From NCBI GenBank assembly GCA_008638215.1, contig VTPN01000001.1, forward strand, positions 1-64,000: a stretch of DNA of 64,000 nt, written 5' to 3'. Origin of the DNA: Pelagibacteraceae bacterium (GTDB lineage: Bacteria; Pseudomonadota; Alphaproteobacteria; HIMB59). The position numbers and the translations under genes are program-made. The first letter of the stretch is position 1, and each line of letters opens with the position of its first letter. This document shows positions 44,738-54,222 of the stretch, in pieces. Under the pieces are notes generated by a model. That model did no database searches and was not told the origin of the DNA. It was given only the letters and a program-made list of their open reading frames with translations.

Positions 44738-45790
44738 TTAAAAAATAACATTTAAATCAAACATATTTTTTAAAATGTATAAAATTACCATTGAAATCAG
44801 CATTGTAATTAATGGGAGAATTACCCATCCAATTGAAATTTTTCCAGCTACTGACCATTTGACTTCCTTGCCACCCTTTAATAGACCAATACCAATTACT
44901 CCTCCGACAATAGCTTGAGAACTGGAAACAGGCACTAATGGCAATGAAGGCAAATTTATAGAAGTTAAAAAACTACTTAATCCCTCTGAGGCAAATAAAA
45001 ATAAAACAATTGAATGAGATAAAACTATGACAAAAGCAGATAATGGTGAAATTTTTAACAAATCATTACCTACCGTATACATAACTTTTTTAGAATAAGT
45101 AAAAACGCCGACGGCAATAGCAAGGCCTCCAAGTAAAAATAACTGCTCAGTAGAAGTAAAAGTAAAATAACTTGTGACCTTAATATCTGTAAAAGGAGAT
45201 ATATTAACAAATACTCCCATGACATTTGCAATGTTGCTTGCTCCAAGACTATAAGATCCAAATGCACCTGCAAGCAAAAGTGCTAATCGAGTATAGGCAT
45301 CTAATCTTAGGATATGAATTTTGGAATTCATAATAATTTTTTTCACTAAGGAAAAAATACTAATGGCGATTAATCCCGCTAATATTGGACACAAAATCCA
45401 TGTCGCTAGTATAGTTGATAAGATGCTGTAGTCAGTCTGAGATCCGGTAAAAAGATTCCATCCAACTATAGCGCCCACTATAGCTTGAGTTGTAGAAACA
45501 GGTAGGCCCGCTTTAGTCATTAAATATACTGAAAAACCGGCTGCGATACAGCATGCAAAGGCTCCAGGCAGTGCATTAATCTCACCGAGTTTGCCAATGG
45601 TTTCTGTGGTCCCCGCTCCACTGACTACAGAACCTAAGATAACAAATATACTACAAATAATAGCGGCTGTTCTAAAGTTAATCATTCTCGTGCCAACTGC
45701 AGTTCCAAATACATTGGCTGCATCATTAGCGCCCAGCGACCAACCTAAAAATAGCCCTCCAAACAAAAATAAAATGATTGTTAGTTCCAT
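44738..45790 (-). CDS. PiT-family inorganic phosphate transporter
   Basis: Low-affinity, ion-coupled phosphate permease of 350 residues with about ten membrane helices. The PiT signature appears twice: GANDAANVFGTAVGTR near the N-terminus and GASNIANVMGVF in the second half, with the matching VSTTQAIVGAIVGW and VSSSQAIVGGVIGIG motifs. It follows the DUF47 partner gene by 10 bases, the usual Pit-DUF47 pair. It gives the cell a second phosphate uptake route beside Pst. Confidence 0.92.
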   Translation of the reverse strand: MELTIILFLFGGLFLGWSLGANDAANVFGTAVGTRMINFRTAAIICSIFVILGSVVSGAGTTETIGKLGEINALPGAFACCIAAGFSVYLMTKAGLPVSTTQAIVGAIVGWNLFTGSQTDYSILSTILATWILCPILAGLIAISIFSLVKKIIMNSKIHILRLDAYTRLALLLAGAFGSYSLGASNIANVMGVFVNISPFTDIKVTSYFTFTSTEQLFLLGGLAIAVGVFTYSKKVMYTVGNDLLKISPLSAFVIVLSHSIVLFLFASEGLSSFLTSINLPSLPLVPVSSSQAIVGGVIGIGLLKGGKEVKWSVAGKISIGWVILPLITMLISMVILYILKNMFDLNVIF

Positions 45791-45800
45791 GAATTAGTAA

Positions 45801-46469
45801 TTAAACAGAACGTTTAATTGAATATATAATTAATTCGTCTGCTATATCCTCAGCTTGATCACTTATTCGATCAATCTTTTCAACAAAATATCTTAAATGC
45901 ATTTTTTGATCTAATTCTAAATTAGAATTAAATATTCTTCGAGCCAGTGCGCTAAATTTAATATCAGACTCTTTCTCATGGAAAGTAACTTTATGCGCAT
46001 TATCTCTGACAGATCTCACATCTCTGAAAAAAGCTCTAACTGTTAAACATAAAGACTCTACACAATCGACAACTGTTTCAGTTAAGCTTAGCAGGTCAGC
46101 GTGAAACTCTTCAGGGAAATCTGGTTTTTGAATTGAGAAGTGATAGCAATTACCTTGATACATTCCTATCAATTCGTCTAGGTGCTCTAATAATCTAAGA
46201 ACATCGCTTCTAGAGTCAGGAATTAAAGTCTCTTCATATAAAGCATGTTCTATTTGCTTAGTAATCGTATCTGCCCTACTCTCCATTTCCGTCACTTTTT
46301 CTAACATAGCTTCAAAATTTTCATCGGTAGAGTGAGATAAATATCTTTTTACTATAGACCTAAATGAAAGCCCTACTTCAGATAAAATATTAACAAACTC
46401 ATCAATGTTTTTTTCTAAATTTTTAGTGCTACCAAATAATGATAATTTATTATTTTTCAAATTGAGCAT
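45801..46469 (-). CDS. PhoU-like DUF47 protein, Pit accessory
   Basis: A 222-residue helical PhoU-like (DUF47) protein, a common partner and presumed regulator of PiT transporters. Conserved helix motifs TEMESRADTITKQIEHALYE and LRYFVEKIDRISDQAEDIAD in part resemble PhoU metal-binding helices. It is the first gene of the DUF47-Pit pair, divergent from glnD. A weak Pho-box-like stretch lies upstream at 46498-46515. Confidence 0.88.
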   Translation of the reverse strand: MLNLKNNKLSLFGSTKNLEKNIDEFVNILSEVGLSFRSIVKRYLSHSTDENFEAMLEKVTEMESRADTITKQIEHALYEETLIPDSRSDVLRLLEHLDELIGMYQGNCYHFSIQKPDFPEEFHADLLSLTETVVDCVESLCLTVRAFFRDVRSVRDNAHKVTFHEKESDIKFSALARRIFNSNLELDQKMHLRYFVEKIDRISDQAEDIADELIIYSIKRSV

Positions 46470-46497
46470 TTTGTTTACCTTAATTCTTTATAATAAT

Positions 46498-46515
46498 ATT
46501 TACATTTTATTAAAA
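46498..46515 (-). promoter_or_regulatory. Weak Pho-box-like element upstream of DUF47-Pit
   Basis: On the minus strand TTTTAATAAAATGTAAAT shares the TTTAATAAAA half with the plcP element but diverges in the second half. In such AT-rich DNA this could be chance. Confidence 0.25.
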
Positions 46516-46561
46516 CAAATTCTATATCTTTAAATAAATATGATATTTTTGTATTTTAAAA

Positions 46562-49117
46562 ATGAACGAGGCATTAAAACTTAAAAAGAAATATAAAACT
46601 GAACGAGATCAGTTATTTAATAACTTAATTATAAACAATGACGGCTTCATCTTTAATAATCATCATACAAAATTAGTTGACGATATTGTCAAAGATCTTG
46701 TTCTAAGTATTCGTAATGAGCATTCAATAGACGGTTTTACATTAATTGCAGTTGGGGGTTACGGCAGAAATGACTTATCGCCCAAGAGTGATGTCGATTT
46801 GCTTTTCCTATACAAAAAATCTAATAAAAACATTAAAAATTTTATTACATCATTAAATAATAGTCTTTGGGATGTTGGGCTCGAAGTTGGAATTTCCTTT
46901 TTAACCTTAAAACAAGCGATCATAGACTCCAAAAAAGATATCAAAACCGTCACTAAATTTTCTGAGTCAAGACATTTAATTGGCGATGAGGAGTATTACG
47001 GAGAGTTTGTTCGCTCCATTAAAATTCTGATAGGCCGCATGAATCCTTTAAAACTCAGTGAAAAGAAACTTCTCGAGTTAGTGGAGCGACATGATTATTA
47101 CCTTGGGATTAAAAGTAATTTAGAACCTCAAATCAAAGAAGGTATCGGCGGATTGCGAGATATTCACACCATTCTTTGGGTGTCTATTTTTATGTTTAAT
47201 ATAATCAAACTTGAAGATTTAATACAAATTAACATTTTCACCTCAAAAGAAGTAAGGGAATTAAAAAATGCATGGAAGTTTCTGTTAACTGTTCGGGCAT
47301 TTGTTCATTTATATAATGACAGCAAAGGTGATAATTTAAGTATCGAAAATCAAATAAAAATTTCTAAAAAATTATCATATCGAAACAATCAAAAAGAAAA
47401 AGGTGTGGAGCGTTTTATGAAGCATCTTTTTGTAAATATTGCTAAAATTGAATCTTTACTAAATACTTTTTATTCAAAACTACCTGAAGAATTAATCATA
47501 AAAACAATCTATAAAAGCAAACCCGCAAAAACAAAGTCGTTAAGTAAAACCTATTTCATTGAAAAGGGTTTTATTCATCTCAAAAATTATAATTTAAAAA
47601 ATTTACAACAAAATTGGCTTGGTGTTTTTGAATCCTCTTTAAACCTTAATCTATTTGTTCACCCCCGTTTTCTCAAAACAATTGAGGAAAAAAGAAAACA
47701 GATTAAAAAGTCTATGACACCTAATCAATACGAAACGATCCTAAATATAATTGCTGCAAAAAAAAACCCTACTCGAGTTCTTCGTAATTTCAATGATACT
47801 AAAATTCTCAATGAACTTTTTCCTGAGTTTGGTCGTGTTTGGGGTCAGGTTCAATTTGATATTTATCACCATTACACCACGGATGAGCATTTATTACTTA
47901 CGCTCTATCATCTCCATGAATTAAAGAAAAAATCTTTTTATAAAGAGATTTACAGTCGTCTTCATCAAAAAGTGGCTTTGCATGTCGCTTTATTGTTTCA
48001 TGATATTGGAAAAAAAGGTCCAAAAAGCCACTCTATATATGGAAAAGAATTAACTCAGAAAATTTTTAATCGACTCCCCTTAAGCAAAGAAGATCAAGAA
48101 TTAACATTATGGTTAATTGAAAACCATTTATTGATGAGCGATATAGCATTTAAAAACGATCCCCAAGACCCTGATACCATTGCTTCCTTTACAGTGGTCG
48201 CGAATACTCCCGAGAAGATAAATGCTTTATTCCTTTTTACTCTTTGCGATATTGCAGCGGTTGGCCCCAATATTCTTAATGAATGGAGAATCAGTCTTTT
48301 GAGAAGTCTTTTATTTAACTCTAGAGATTTCTTACAACGAGGTCTCGATACAGCCAACTACTCCTCCTCTGTTCAAGAGTCTCTAAAAACAATGGTTTTG
48401 GAGCAAGCTGAGAAAGATATGAAAATCTTTATCAAAAAATCGATGCGATATTTTCCTAATTTTTATTGGGAAGCTTTTTCCTCCAAAATGATCTTAGATA
48501 TTTTTAATTTTTATCATGACTATCAAAAAAACAAAAAGGCACTATCAGTTAATTTTTTAAATTATGATAATAGAGAATATGGTGCAGCGATCGTCATATG
48601 CCCTAATCGTTCAGGTGTTTTAAAAGATATCGTAGCCGGTTTTCATGCATCACAAATTAATATTCTTGGTTCTCGAATAATCTCTCTCAACAACAATGAC
48701 ATTATTGATGTCTTTTGGATCACTAACAGTATTCAAAAAGCTATCATTGAAAAAAACGAACAAGAACGAGTTGTGCTAAATATTACTGCCTCCCTTAACC
48801 AAGAAGAGTTAGAAATCTATCAGCCTTTGTTTTCTTCAAAAACAAAAATGGAAGTCGAACCTCATATAACAATTGATAATCAAATGAGTAAGTTGACAAC
48901 AACTTTTCAAGTTTTATCTGGCGATCGACAGGGTTTATTAATGGATATCCTTCAAATATTTCATGATCACAATCTAAGTGTACAGTCTGCTAAAATTTCA
49001 ACCTATGGCGAAAAGGTTTTTGATATTTTTCAAATTGTTGACTTGAAAAATAAAAAAATTAAAGATGCACAGCTCTTAAAAAAAATTGAAGATCAACTTC
49101 TTAAAATCTTATCATGA
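46562..49117 (+). CDS. glnD: [Protein-PII] uridylyltransferase GlnD
   Basis: Bifunctional uridylyltransferase/uridylyl-removing enzyme that reads glutamine and modifies PII proteins, the top of the nitrogen control cascade. The 851 residues show the nucleotidyltransferase motif GGYGRNDLSPKSDVD (65-79, with Asp77 and Asp79), a GlnD-type helical region, an HD domain (ALLFHDIGKKGPKSHS) and two C-terminal ACT domains (IVICPNRSGVLKDI and VLSGDRQGLLMDIL). No SD is evident before the ATG. The downstream DUF3291-like gene overlaps it by 4 bases. Confidence 0.95.
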   Translation: MNEALKLKKKYKTERDQLFNNLIINNDGFIFNNHHTKLVDDIVKDLVLSIRNEHSIDGFTLIAVGGYGRNDLSPKSDVDLLFLYKKSNKNIKNFITSLNNSLWDVGLEVGISFLTLKQAIIDSKKDIKTVTKFSESRHLIGDEEYYGEFVRSIKILIGRMNPLKLSEKKLLELVERHDYYLGIKSNLEPQIKEGIGGLRDIHTILWVSIFMFNIIKLEDLIQINIFTSKEVRELKNAWKFLLTVRAFVHLYNDSKGDNLSIENQIKISKKLSYRNNQKEKGVERFMKHLFVNIAKIESLLNTFYSKLPEELIIKTIYKSKPAKTKSLSKTYFIEKGFIHLKNYNLKNLQQNWLGVFESSLNLNLFVHPRFLKTIEEKRKQIKKSMTPNQYETILNIIAAKKNPTRVLRNFNDTKILNELFPEFGRVWGQVQFDIYHHYTTDEHLLLTLYHLHELKKKSFYKEIYSRLHQKVALHVALLFHDIGKKGPKSHSIYGKELTQKIFNRLPLSKEDQELTLWLIENHLLMSDIAFKNDPQDPDTIASFTVVANTPEKINALFLFTLCDIAAVGPNILNEWRISLLRSLLFNSRDFLQRGLDTANYSSSVQESLKTMVLEQAEKDMKIFIKKSMRYFPNFYWEAFSSKMILDIFNFYHDYQKNKKALSVNFLNYDNREYGAAIVICPNRSGVLKDIVAGFHASQINILGSRIISLNNNDIIDVFWITNSIQKAIIEKNEQERVVLNITASLNQEELEIYQPLFSSKTKMEVEPHITIDNQMSKLTTTFQVLSGDRQGLLMDILQIFHDHNLSVQSAKISTYGEKVFDIFQIVDLKNKKIKDAQLLKKIEDQLLKILS

Positions 49118-49437
49118 TCATTGCCATTACAGGCTTTAAACCGAGGAGTTTTTTGAAAAAACTTCACTTTTTACTTCACGCTATACCTTTGTTTCAATTG
49201 GCCCCAAAAAGCTCTGGCAATCTCCATGCCCAAAGATTTACACATCAAGGTTATTATCATACCATTACTGCTTGGGAGTCGAGAGACGCCATGATGGGCT
49301 ATGTTTATTCGCCCGCTCATCAAAAAGCAATTGATTTATATGATGTTTTAGGGGAAGGGCTTACCTGTCATTATGAGTCAAAAGAAATTCCCTCTGTCTC
49401 GCAAGCCCTGAAATATTGGAAGGTGAACGGGCGATGA
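49114..49437 (+). CDS. Small DUF3291-like / monooxygenase-fold protein
   Basis: A 107-residue cytoplasmic protein overlapping the glnD stop by 4 bases. The pattern YYHTITAWESRDAMMGYVYSPAHQKAI is typical of ferredoxin-like alpha/beta-barrel proteins of the DUF3291 or antibiotic-biosynthesis monooxygenase kind, which often dimerise. No cofactor site can be read with certainty. Function unknown; it is probably made together with GlnD. Confidence 0.65.
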   Translation: MIIAITGFKPRSFLKKLHFLLHAIPLFQLAPKSSGNLHAQRFTHQGYYHTITAWESRDAMMGYVYSPAHQKAIDLYDVLGEGLTCHYESKEIPSVSQALKYWKVNGR

Positions 49438-49487
49438 ACTTGCTCGAAAACAAAGAGTATTTCTGATATCTATTTCAAATAATCATT

Positions 49488-50492
49488 ATGACCAAATTTC
49501 AAGAACGTATTTTTTCTGGTGTTCAACCAACCGGCACCCTACATCTAGGTAATTATCTTGGGGCAATTAAAAATTTTGTAGAGCTTCAAGAAAAATACAA
49601 CTGTATTTATTGCGTGGTTGATCAACATGCGATTACGGTTGATCAAAACCCTCAAGAATTACGTTCAAATATTTTAGAAGTTTTGGCATCCTTTATTGCG
49701 GCTGGTGTGGATTACCAAAAACAAATTATTTTTCAACAATCAAGTGTTCCGGCACACTCTCAATTAGCTTGGGTATTTAATTGTGTTAGTCGTATTGGCT
49801 GGCTTAACCGCATGACTCAATTTAAAGATAAGGCTGGAAAGAATAAAGAAAATGTTAGTGTCGGTTTAATGGTCTATCCTAATTTAATGGCTGCTGATAT
49901 TTTGGCTTATTTAGCAACGCATGTACCTGTAGGAGACGATCAAAAACAACACTTAGAATTATCCAGAGATATTGCACAAAAATTTAATAATGATTTTGGG
50001 GTAGATTTTTTCCCTCAACCCGAACCTTTGATATATGGAAGTGCCACAAGAGTCATGAGTTTACGAGATGGAAATAAAAAAATGTCTAAGTCTGACCCAT
50101 CCGATTTTTCACGAATTTTATTAACCGATGATGATGAAACGATATCGGCTAAAATCAGAAAGGCTAAGTCTGACTCTGAATTAATTCCGAACACTAAAGA
50201 TGCTCTTCAAAATAAACCTGAATGTTTAAATTTGATTAATATTTTAGCCGCAACAACCAATCAATCTGTTGAGCAAGTGCTTGGGAATTATGCGGGAAAA
50301 GAGTATTCCTCTTTAAAAAAAGATTTAGCCGATTGTCTTGTTCAAGTCATCAGCCCTATTCGAAAAGAAATCAATAATCTTTTAGACAATCGAGATGAGC
50401 TTAATGTCATCCTTGCTGAGGGGACCGAAAAGGCCGCAGCTATAGCAAATCCCGTAATTGAAGAGGTTTATCGGATAGTTGGATTTAAATAA
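49488..50492 (+). CDS. trpS: Tryptophanyl-tRNA synthetase
   Basis: Class I aminoacyl-tRNA synthetase charging tRNA-Trp. The 334 residues are the standard length. The HIGH-like motif is HLGN (19-22), in [15 protein letters not shown], and the KMSKS motif is in [19 protein letters not shown] in part. The tryptophan-site segment [14 protein letters not shown] is also present. In alphaproteobacteria trpS is often near nfuA, as here. Confidence 0.96.
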   Translation: MTKFQERIFSGVQPTGTLHLGNYLGAIKNFVELQEKYNCIYCVVDQHAITVDQNPQELRSNILEVLASFIAAGVDYQKQIIFQQSSVPAHSQLAWVFNCVSRIGWLNRMTQFKDKAGKNKENVSVGLMVYPNLMAADILAYLATHVPVGDDQKQHLELSRDIAQKFNNDFGVDFFPQPEPLIYGSATRVMSLRDGNKKMSKSDPSDFSRILLTDDDETISAKIRKAKSDSELIPNTKDALQNKPECLNLINILAATTNQSVEQVLGNYAGKEYSSLKKDLADCLVQVISPIRKEINNLLDNRDELNVILAEGTEKAAAIANPVIEEVYRIVGFK

Positions 50493-50538
50493 GTCCGTTT
50501 GAGTTGAATTTTCGTATTTTATAGACATATTATTTATA

Positions 50539-51096
50539 ATGTTTGTACAAACTGAACCCACGCCCAACCCAGCCACATTGAAGTTTCTTCCTGGTCGAGA
50601 AGTGATGAAAGAGGGCACGATTTTCTATCAAAATCAAGACTCTGCGGTGAATTCTCCGTTAGCTCAAAATCTTTTTAGTATCAAAGGTGTTGAAAGTGTC
50701 TTTTTTGGCTCTGATTTTATTACCATCACAAAAGCGGACGTCAATGAATGGACGCTTATGAAACCCGCTATTCTGGGATGTATCATTGAACACTTTACTA
50801 TGAACAAGCCAGTAATATCTGAGCAGGTTCCAAGAACCGAACATTCCTATGATGAAAATGATAGTGATGTAGTAAAAAAAATTAAAGAACTTCTTGATAC
50901 CAAGGTTAGACCTGCCGTAGCCATGGATGGCGGCGATATTATTTTTAATAATTATAATGAAGGAGTTGTTTTCCTTCAAATGCAGGGAGCCTGTCAAGGA
51001 TGTCCGAGCTCTACGGCGACTTTAAAGATGGGAATAGAAAACATGTTAAAACATTATATTCCTGAAATCCGTGAAGTTCGCCCCGTTGAAGCCTAA
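50539..51096 (+). CDS. nfuA: Iron-sulfur cluster carrier NfuA
   Basis: Fe-S cluster carrier of 185 residues: an Nfu N-terminal domain (MFVQTEPTPNPATLKFLPG) and a C-terminal NifU domain with the cluster-binding Cys152-x-x-Cys155 in GACQGCPSS. It delivers 4Fe-4S clusters to enzymes such as the radical-SAM protein MiaB, also coded here. The gene downstream starts inside its 3' end (26 bases). Confidence 0.94.
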   Translation: MFVQTEPTPNPATLKFLPGREVMKEGTIFYQNQDSAVNSPLAQNLFSIKGVESVFFGSDFITITKADVNEWTLMKPAILGCIIEHFTMNKPVISEQVPRTEHSYDENDSDVVKKIKELLDTKVRPAVAMDGGDIIFNNYNEGVVFLQMQGACQGCPSSTATLKMGIENMLKHYIPEIREVRPVEA

Positions 51097-51922
51097 ATTT
51101 TTTATTTTTATTTTAGGGCTTCTCTTTAGCCCCCTCCTTTTAGTGGCGCAAGACTTTACAAACTGGAAAGACCTTGAGATTTATTATAAGAAAAATAAAT
51201 TTGATCCTCTGACTATTACAGAGAAACAATTAGATGACTTACCTATCCTACACAGTCTCCCTTCTGATTTTGACCAATTACAAGATGTTGATTTAAAAAA
51301 AAAATTATTTTATCTCATTGCTCTTCCGTTAATTCATGAATCTAATGGTCAAATTCTCTTGGATCGTGAAATGGTTATAAATATTGAAAAAAAGTTTTTA
51401 AGAAAAAATTTAAATGAAAATGAATTACAAGAAACAAATCGTTTAGCAAAGAAATACAAACTAGATGATAGTGAAATTAATTTAAAACTTTTTCGAGATT
51501 TAAAACAACGCATCAATATAATTCCTGTATCACTAGCTTTAGCACAAGCAATCGTTGAAAGCGGGTGGGGACAATCTCGATTTGCCTTAGAAGGCAATGC
51601 CCTTTATGGCCAATGGACCTATAACGAGTTAAAAGGAATTATTCCCGAAAATCGCGACGATGATAAATCTCATGCTGTTCGAAAATTCGACAACTTAGCC
51701 CAAAGCGTTCAAGCCTATATGCATAACATCAATACGCACACTGCTTATTATAGTTTTCGAGTGGTTCGACGCATAGCAGAGCGCGTTCAATACACCGATC
51801 CTGTCAGTGCTAAAGTGAAGTTTTTAGCTGCCTATGCTGAAATAGGACAAGAATACGTTGATAAACTCGAACTTATTATTGAGTCGAATAATCTGCGAGA
51901 ATTCGATCGTTTTTCTTATTAA
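51071..51922 (+). CDS. Bax-like glucosaminidase, exported
   Basis: A 283-residue protein of the Bax/endo-beta-N-acetylglucosaminidase family acting on peptidoglycan. It has an N-terminal hydrophobic signal segment (FFIFILGLLFSPLLLVAQD) and the glucosaminidase domain with the catalytic Glu in AQAIVESGWGQSRFA, then LYGQWTY and the closing RKFDNLAQSVQAYMHNINTH. The start is GTG at 51071, or TTG at 51086 which would place the signal sequence closer to the N-terminus. It overlaps nfuA by 26 bases and meets the convergent deacetylase gene with a 4-base overlap. Confidence 0.85.
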   Translation: MKFAPLKPKFFIFILGLLFSPLLLVAQDFTNWKDLEIYYKKNKFDPLTITEKQLDDLPILHSLPSDFDQLQDVDLKKKLFYLIALPLIHESNGQILLDREMVINIEKKFLRKNLNENELQETNRLAKKYKLDDSEINLKLFRDLKQRINIIPVSLALAQAIVESGWGQSRFALEGNALYGQWTYNELKGIIPENRDDDKSHAVRKFDNLAQSVQAYMHNINTHTAYYSFRVVRRIAERVQYTDPVSAKVKFLAAYAEIGQEYVDKLELIIESNNLREFDRFSY

Positions 51923-52920
51923 TTTAAGAAATATTGGTGACCATACCAGAAGATATCATTATCCACCTTTGTACAATTAAATCGAAGACGTCCTGAAACT
52001 GGCATTCTGGAAAGTTCAATTAAAAGTTTATTTTCAACTACGGTCATTTTTTTTTCAATTGATCCTTGAAAATCAGTAATAAAACAATTAACGCCATTTA
52101 CTCCTCCTTCGACATCTAAAACAAATCGAGTCGATGGCGGATTTAAAGTCGGATTTGACGGTTGTAGTTGAGCGGATTCAAACGGAAGTGATTTAGAAAT
52201 ATCGCGCAATCGCTCTAACGATCCGTAATTTTCATTTAAAGGAAATCGGGGGATATAATATTGATAATTCATTGAAAAGGCTCCCGAGTGCTGACCGAAG
52301 GCAGCATCAAAATACCTCTCGATAGTTTTTTGCGCTAGATCGCTACTCTCCCCAAAAGGAAATGCAAATAAATTCGGCGTAATATTTAAATTTGTAAATA
52401 TTAAATTTTGTGAAGTTTCAATTTCACTGATAATTGCCTCCTCATCTAAAGTAGCAAAACTACTATGTGTATGAGAATGATTTTGAATTTCTACACCCCT
52501 CCTCAAAGAGTCTCGTAATTGATCCCAAGACATGTAATTAAAACCACCAACATTTTCTGTATTAAGAAATAAAGTTACAGGAACTTGATATTTTTCAAAT
52601 ATTGGAAGTCCTACCTCATAAAATGAAAGGTAAGCATCGTCTATCGTAACTGTGATGGTTTTTTCTTTTTGTTGTTCGGGATCCAGTAAATCACTTGCTT
52701 GAATAAAACGATAGTTTTGTTCAACCAAATAATTTAAATGACTTTCTAATTGTTCGACAGTGATATTCGTAGAAGGGTATTTAGTTTCTCCAAAGCGGTG
52801 ATACATGATGATATTATTTGGAATTGTATCCTTAAGAGATGTTGCATAGGATAGACTCGAAGAGAATGGCAGGAGTCCTATGACAAGCAGTAAACAGCTA
52901 AAAAATCTCGAGCTAGGCAT
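51919..52920 (-). CDS. Polysaccharide deacetylase family protein, exported
   Basis: NodB-homology deacetylase of about 333 residues with a signal peptide (MPSSRFFSCLLLVIGLLPFS in part). The motifs are TVTIDDAYLSFYEVGLPIF with the metal Asp, and NHSHTHSSFA with the two metal histidines. The C-terminal 90 residues form a beta-rich part unlike the core. The likely substrate is peptidoglycan or an exopolysaccharide. I place the start at 52920 since an upstream GTG at 52950 would precede the signal peptide. The 5' end overlaps the divergent tsaB by 41 bases. Confidence 0.83.
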   Translation of the reverse strand: MPSSRFFSCLLLVIGLLPFSSSLSYATSLKDTIPNNIIMYHRFGETKYPSTNITVEQLESHLNYLVEQNYRFIQASDLLDPEQQKEKTITVTIDDAYLSFYEVGLPIFEKYQVPVTLFLNTENVGGFNYMSWDQLRDSLRRGVEIQNHSHTHSSFATLDEEAIISEIETSQNLIFTNLNITPNLFAFPFGESSDLAQKTIERYFDAAFGQHSGAFSMNYQYYIPRFPLNENYGSLERLRDISKSLPFESAQLQPSNPTLNPPSTRFVLDVEGGVNGVNCFITDFQGSIEKKMTVVENKLLIELSRMPVSGRLRFNCTKVDNDIFWYGHQYFLN

Positions 52921-53539
52921 TGATAGCTCGCTATCATACTGTTCCCTCACTCTTTTTAAAAATAAAAAAATTCTTTGGGATCGTTTTCAAAAAAATGATT
53001 TTGGTCATGAAAAATCCCTTTCTTTAATGCTTCAGAAAATGTTATTAGAAACAAAAATAACTCCTAAAAATATTAGTTTTTTGCACATTAATAATGGTCC
53101 GGCTCGATTTACTGCTATTCGCAACTGTCATGCCCTGATGAAAGGTTTTTTTTTCGGACATACGGTAAAAATATTTAGTTATAAAATTTTCGAGCATTAT
53201 TTTTTAGGTATTAATCAGTCTTTTTCAAAAAATATTCTATGTATTATTGATACCAACAGACGAGATCTCGCTATTCAAAAGATAAGTCCTGAGGGGAAAC
53301 TTATTGGAAAAACAAAAACTTACTTAATTGACGATCAGCTAATTGAGCTTTTAAAAGACTCATATGCCCTAATGGGCAATGGTATTGAAAAATTAAAAAA
53401 AATTAAAGAGTACAGTTTCATTAAACAAAAAATAATTGGCCCAATTGAATTAAAATCAAATTTTTTTGTCAAGAATACTTATTTAAAAAAACCTCAACTA
53501 AAATTTCCTAAAATCGTTTATCCTTATTCGCCTGTTTAG
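52880..53539 (+). CDS. tsaB: tRNA threonylcarbamoyladenosine complex subunit TsaB
   Basis: A 219-residue actin-like ATPase-fold protein matching TsaB, partner of TsaD in t6A37 tRNA modification. The N-terminal LELGIDSSLSYCSLTLFKNK and the central NNGPARFTAIRNCHALMKGF (TsaB normally reads GPGSFTGlR) fit the family, though the sequence is divergent. The ATG at 52880 lies inside the signal-peptide region of the divergent deacetylase. It is followed at a distance of one base by the convergent msrA end. Confidence 0.8.
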   Translation: MTSSKQLKNLELGIDSSLSYCSLTLFKNKKILWDRFQKNDFGHEKSLSLMLQKMLLETKITPKNISFLHINNGPARFTAIRNCHALMKGFFFGHTVKIFSYKIFEHYFLGINQSFSKNILCIIDTNRRDLAIQKISPEGKLIGKTKTYLIDDQLIELLKDSYALMGNGIEKLKKIKEYSFIKQKIIGPIELKSNFFVKNTYLKKPQLKFPKIVYPYSPV

Positions 53540-53540
53540 C

Positions 53541-54005
53541 TTAGATATTTAAAAAAGAATATTTTTTTTCAATATATTTCTGATGATATTCTTCAGCCGG
53601 ACAATAATTTTTTACCTCTTCAATTGTTGTAGTAATTTTATTATCAAATTTTTCTTTATTTAATTTTTCAGTTATAGATTCTGCTTTTGCTTTTTGATTT
53701 TCATCGAAATAACCTAAAAGAGAACGATATTGCGTTCCTCGATCAGGACCTTGTTGATTTAGCGTTGTCGGATCATGAAGATCGTAAAATAAATGAATCA
53801 AATTTTCATAGGAAATGAGATCCTCGTCATACTCAACCAACACTACTTCGACATGATTGGTTGTGCCCGTACAAACCTCTTCGTAATTAGTTTGAGGATT
53901 GTTACCTTGGGAGTATCCCACTTCTGTAAAGGTCACGCCTTTGGCTTCAGAAAATTTTTTTTCTACCCCCCAAAAGCATCCCGCACCAAAAATAGCTTTA
54001 GGCAT
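53541..54005 (-). CDS. msrA: Peptide methionine sulfoxide reductase MsrA
   Basis: Reduces methionine-S-sulfoxide in proteins. The 154 residues have the catalytic Cys10 in GAGCFWGVEKKF, and the family segments VGYSQGNNPQTNYEEVCTG, HVEVVLVEYD and FYDLHDPTTLNQQGPDRGTQYRS in part. No C-terminal resolving cysteine is present, so it belongs to the group recycled through another thiol. It overlaps the upstream DUF2805 gene by 8 bases. Confidence 0.94.
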   Translation of the reverse strand: MPKAIFGAGCFWGVEKKFSEAKGVTFTEVGYSQGNNPQTNYEEVCTGTTNHVEVVLVEYDEDLISYENLIHLFYDLHDPTTLNQQGPDRGTQYRSLLGYFDENQKAKAESITEKLNKEKFDNKITTTIEEVKNYCPAEEYHQKYIEKKYSFLNI

Positions 54006-54216
54006 TGACTCTGCCTTTTAATTGTGTTTTTTGAGCACTTCGCTGTGCAATTCGTTTTCTCCAAATTGTATAACTTTTGCTTTTGATATTTTTTTTCATA
54101 ATTTTTTTTACTTCGCCTTCATCGATATTATAAATTTTTGTAATATGACTAAAGTCAGTCTGGTCGTCCCAAGCTAATTCAATAATTTCACTTATTTCGC
54201 TGATACTAAATTTCAT
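53998..54216 (-). CDS. DUF2805 (TIGR03643-like) small protein
   Basis: A 72-residue basic protein. The pattern IIELAWDDQTDFSHITKIYNIDEGEVKKIM (in part) followed by SYTIWRKRIAQRSAQKT matches the TIGR03643/DUF2805 family, which looks like a helix-turn-helix DNA- or RNA-binding unit. Function is not established. It lies between the SMP-30 gene and msrA with short or overlapping junctions, so the three form one unit. Confidence 0.8.
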   Translation of the reverse strand: MKFSISEISEIIELAWDDQTDFSHITKIYNIDEGEVKKIMKKNIKSKSYTIWRKRIAQRSAQKTQLKGRVNA

Positions 54217-54222
54217 TGATTA

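Noticed and set aside
50493-50541. Leaderless transcript of nfuA
   Set aside because: A -10-like TATTAT lies close to the ATG, but the -35 and spacing are weak and 5' ends are not known.
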